A DNA stretch of 6,628 bases from Lachnospiraceae bacterium (GTDB taxonomy: Bacteria; Bacillota; Clostridia; Lachnospirales; Lachnospiraceae). The position numbers were made by a program, and so were the translations under genes. The notes below the pieces were generated by a model. The model made no database searches. It worked only from the letters and a program-made list of their open reading frames with translations, and was not told the origin of the DNA. Position 1 is the stretch's first letter; every line of letters starts with the position of its first letter. The DNA lies in NCBI GenBank assembly GCA_017961385.1, contig JAGCXJ010000323.1, forward strand, positions 1-6,628, read 5' to 3'. Of this stretch, positions 5,376 through 6,628 are shown piece by piece.

Positions 5376-6186
5376 TTAGTTCCTCCTTAAGATATGAAAT
5401 GTACTTAAGATAATCCTCATCGGTTGAAAGATGTTCGAGTATCATCGGCATATCCGGGTTGATCTCATTCATCTTTTCCACATAGTACCTAATAGGAAAT
5501 TCTCCGCATCCCGGAGCGCATTCCCTAAGCATTGTCGTATATTCCTCACATAGATGTATATCCTTTATATGACAGCTCTTTATCCTATCCCCGAGAAGAT
5601 CTGCGCATTCATCTACAAGGTCTTTTGGATTAAAGTATCTGTCTATGGAATTGACCATGTTTATGACATCCATATGCACCGCAAAACGGTCTCTTTCCAC
5701 CTCATCTATGAGTCTTAAATAATCTATGGGTCCTGTGGGTATCATCCAGGGCATGGGTTCAAGAGCAAAATACGTATTCTTTATTTCAGCCCTGTCAATG
5801 ATCTCTCTGATCATCTTTATGATCTCGTTTCGTGCCTCTTTCGTGAAATTCTCCTTATAAGCTCCGTCCCATCTTTTTCCGAATGCACCTGCAACGTTTA
5901 CACAGCATTTCGCGCCAATTTTATCAGCCATACGAAGCTGCTTTACACAGTAATCCATGTTTTTTCTTCTTTCGTCATAATCAGGTGAAAGAGCGTTGCA
6001 CCAGATTCCGACTTCAGCGATCATAAGACCTGCCTTATCTGCAGCTTTCTTATACTCGATTATCTTCTCCTCAGGCTCATTACTCTGTACGGGAAATACC
6101 ACACTGGCACAGCCAATCTTTATCTGATTTGATGCCCACTGGTTGGCAGAGTCATGTTTCAAAGGTGACGAAGTACCCAGTCTCAT
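5353..6186 (-). CDS. Sugar phosphate isomerase/epimerase-like TIM-barrel protein (AP endonuclease 2 family fold)
   Basis: A 277-residue xylose isomerase-like TIM barrel (Pfam AP_endonuc_2 type, COG1082). It starts with strand MRLGTSSPLK and carries the expected metal-ligand pattern on the barrel strands: E143 in FALEPMPW, D173 in AVHMDVINM, H206 in SCHIKDIH and E251 in MILEHLS. By position these correspond to the divalent-metal site of D-tagatose 3-epimerase-like enzymes. Family members isomerise or epimerise sugars, or dehydrate inositol derivatives, so the exact reaction is open. The cysteine pair in GAKCCVNVAGAFG is part of a barrel strand, not a recognised cofactor site. The ATG at 6186 has GAGGG 7 nt upstream and preserves the family N-terminus. 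It is first in a two-gene unit with the FMN protein (23-nt overlap), suggesting the two act on linked steps of a small sugar-acid or hydroxy-acid pathway (inference). Confidence 0.88.
   Translation of the reverse strand: MRLGTSSPLKHDSANQWASNQIKIGCASVVFPVQSNEPEEKIIEYKKAADKAGLMIAEVGIWCNALSPDYDERRKNMDYCVKQLRMADKIGAKCCVNVAGAFGKRWDGAYKENFTKEARNEIIKMIREIIDRAEIKNTYFALEPMPWMIPTGPIDYLRLIDEVERDRFAVHMDVINMVNSIDRYFNPKDLVDECADLLGDRIKSCHIKDIHLCEEYTTMLRECAPGCGEFPIRYYVEKMNEINPDMPMILEHLSTDEDYLKYISYLKEELNGLYKTL
5382..5388 (-). promoter_or_regulatory. Ribosome binding site for the FMN protein inside the isomerase gene
   Basis: AAGGAGG on the minus strand, 6 nt before the ATG at 5375 and within the isomerase coding sequence. 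It fixes the start of the overlapping downstream gene. Confidence 0.82.
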
Positions 6187-6222
6187 AAAATTACCCTCAT
6201 GTCATTTAATAGCTACGGTATC

Positions 6223-6251
6223 ATTATACTACTCATGGATACAACTATTGT
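6223..6251 (-). promoter_or_regulatory. Candidate promoter of the isomerase/FMN-enzyme pair
   Basis: Minus-strand TATAAT (6223-6228) is a perfect -10, with only a weak ACAATA 17 bp upstream (6246-6251) as -35. Transcription would begin near 6216, about 30 nt before the start codon at 6186. A perfect TTGACA at 6274-6279 lies too far away to pair with this -10. A weak -35 covered by a palindrome suggests activator or repressor control. Confidence 0.45.
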
Positions 6252-6253
6252 AT
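6239..6253. promoter_or_regulatory. Operator-like palindrome upstream of the isomerase
   Basis: ATACAA-CTA-TTGTAT, perfect 6-bp arms around a 3-bp centre, lies over the -35 region of the predicted promoter. A second inverted repeat, GTATT-CATT-AATAC (6250-6263), overlaps its upstream arm. Binder unknown. Confidence 0.45.
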
Positions 6254-6299
6254 TCATTAATACGCTAATCACTTGTCAATTCTATACGTGCAGATCACA

Positions 6300-6333
6300 G
6301 ATAAAACAAAAAGCGCACCCCTGCGGGTGCGCT
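6300..6333 (-). terminator. Strong Rho-independent terminator after the hydratase 3' end
   Basis: Perfect 9-bp stem AGCGCACCC/GGGTGCGCT (6325-6333 and 6312-6320) with a 4-nt loop. On the minus strand it is followed by TTTTTGTTTTAT. It starts 16 nt after the hydratase stop at 6350-6352 and separates it from the isomerase promoter. Confidence 0.88.
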
Positions 6334-6349
6334 CCATATAGCGTAATTA

Positions 6350-6562
6350 TTAAATCCTGTTATAATTAATCAGGCATCCTTTAAGAATGATCTGTCTCTC
6401 TTCATCAGTAAGATCTCCGAGTGTCAGTTCAAATTCTTCAAGGCTGCTGCCCTTTACGGCATACGCTTTAATAACAGATGTTTTTTCTTCTACTGCTTTT
6501 CTTATCTGCGGCAGATAGATGTAATCAAGATTCTTGAACGGAAGGCTCGGTTTGGTATATAA
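6350..6562 (-). pseudogene. C-terminal fragment of an aconitase-superfamily hydratase
   Basis: Seventy codons, open from just after a TGA (6563-6565) to a double stop TAA TAA (6347-6352), with no ATG inside. The peptide begins LYTKPSLPFKNLDYIYLPQI and ends LTDEERQIILKGCLINYNRI. The ending matches the final helix/strand of aconitase-type hydratases, where the last residues read like LTxxERxIILxGxLxNY, and PSLPFKNLDYIYLPQIRKAV resembles the end of the swivel domain. The codon pattern is protein-like and the strong terminator follows at once, so this is a true gene end. Upstream the frame closes and none of the three minus-strand frames between 6566 and 6628 gives a plausible continuation. The gene is therefore broken by insertion, recombination, frameshift or an assembly join near the window edge. 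The family call is from remembered pattern, not a search. Confidence 0.6.
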
Positions 6563-6565
6563 TCA

Positions 6566-6628
6566 TTCCCAGAATACATGGCGGGAGGCACAGGAATGGG
6601 ACAAACGGGGAAACGGCGCATATTGGGA
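6566..6628. other. Unassigned G-rich tail next to the hydratase break
   Basis: About 60 bases, richer in G on the plus strand than anything else in the window. No frame continues the hydratase. It contains two near-direct copies, AATGGGA (6595-6601) and ATTGGGA (6622-6628), 27 bp apart, and GGAATG (6593-6598) inverted relative to CATTCC (6564-6569). It could be the start of an inserted element or an assembly artefact; too little is visible to decide. Confidence 0.3.

Noticed and set aside
6578..6628. Plus-strand ATG frame beginning MAGGTGMGQTGKRR, with TATAAT at 6558-6563
   Set aside because: No ribosome binding site, only 17 codons visible, the GxxxxGK-like string lacks the Ser/Thr of a Walker A motif, and the TATAAT is only 14 nt before the ATG.

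Overview
The window looks like chromosome from a low-to-mid GC Firmicute, most plausibly a Clostridia/Lachnospiraceae member (Butyrivibrio-like). This rests on strong AAGGAGG-type ribosome binding sites, sigma-A-like promoters, ATG starts, tight gene packing and the protein families present. The genus is a guess from overall feel, not from a marker gene.

Layout. Positions 1-2990 hold one minus-strand operon. It runs from a promoter at about 2965-2937 through a CrtI/phytoene-dehydrogenase-like FAD oxidoreductase, a TetR-family regulator (ATGA overlap), a LytTR DNA-binding protein (19-nt gap) and a DUF3021 membrane protein (1-nt gap) that leaves the window at base 1. Two copies of a TTGAAT-N4-ATTCAA palindrome flank the promoter and are the best candidates for the TetR operator. 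Next is a minus-strand tRNA methyltransferase gene, trmO (3039-3494), with a weak terminator hairpin behind it. It is divergent from a plus-strand 10-helix EamA/DMT transporter (3600-4481). The two promoters share their -35 bases, and a perfect 16-bp palindrome sits between the starts.

The transporter converges on, and overlaps by 6 bp, a minus-strand pair: a TIM-barrel sugar phosphate isomerase/epimerase-like protein (5353-6186) followed, with a 23-nt overlap, by an FMN-dependent alpha-hydroxy-acid dehydrogenase-like protein (4476-5375). The FMN protein has lost the usual GGxR phosphate-binding motif and a normal N-terminus. The pair has its own promoter region with two overlapping palindromes. 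Upstream lies a strong terminator (6312-6333) serving the 3' end of an aconitase-superfamily hydratase. Only its last 70 codons are present; the frame is closed upstream by a stop at 6563-6565, and the final ~60 bases do not continue the protein.

How the genes may work together. The first operon reads as a self-regulated unit: an oxidoreductase with its presumed repressor, plus a LytTR/membrane-protein pair that may add a second, membrane-linked control layer. The isomerase/FMN-oxidoreductase pair probably handles a small hydroxy-acid or sugar-derived substrate, but no substrate can be named. I see no CRISPR array, complete mobile element, rRNA or tRNA. The least ordinary points are the twin-operator promoter, the stacked TetR+LytTR+DUF3021 regulators, the altered FMN enzyme and the broken hydratase end.
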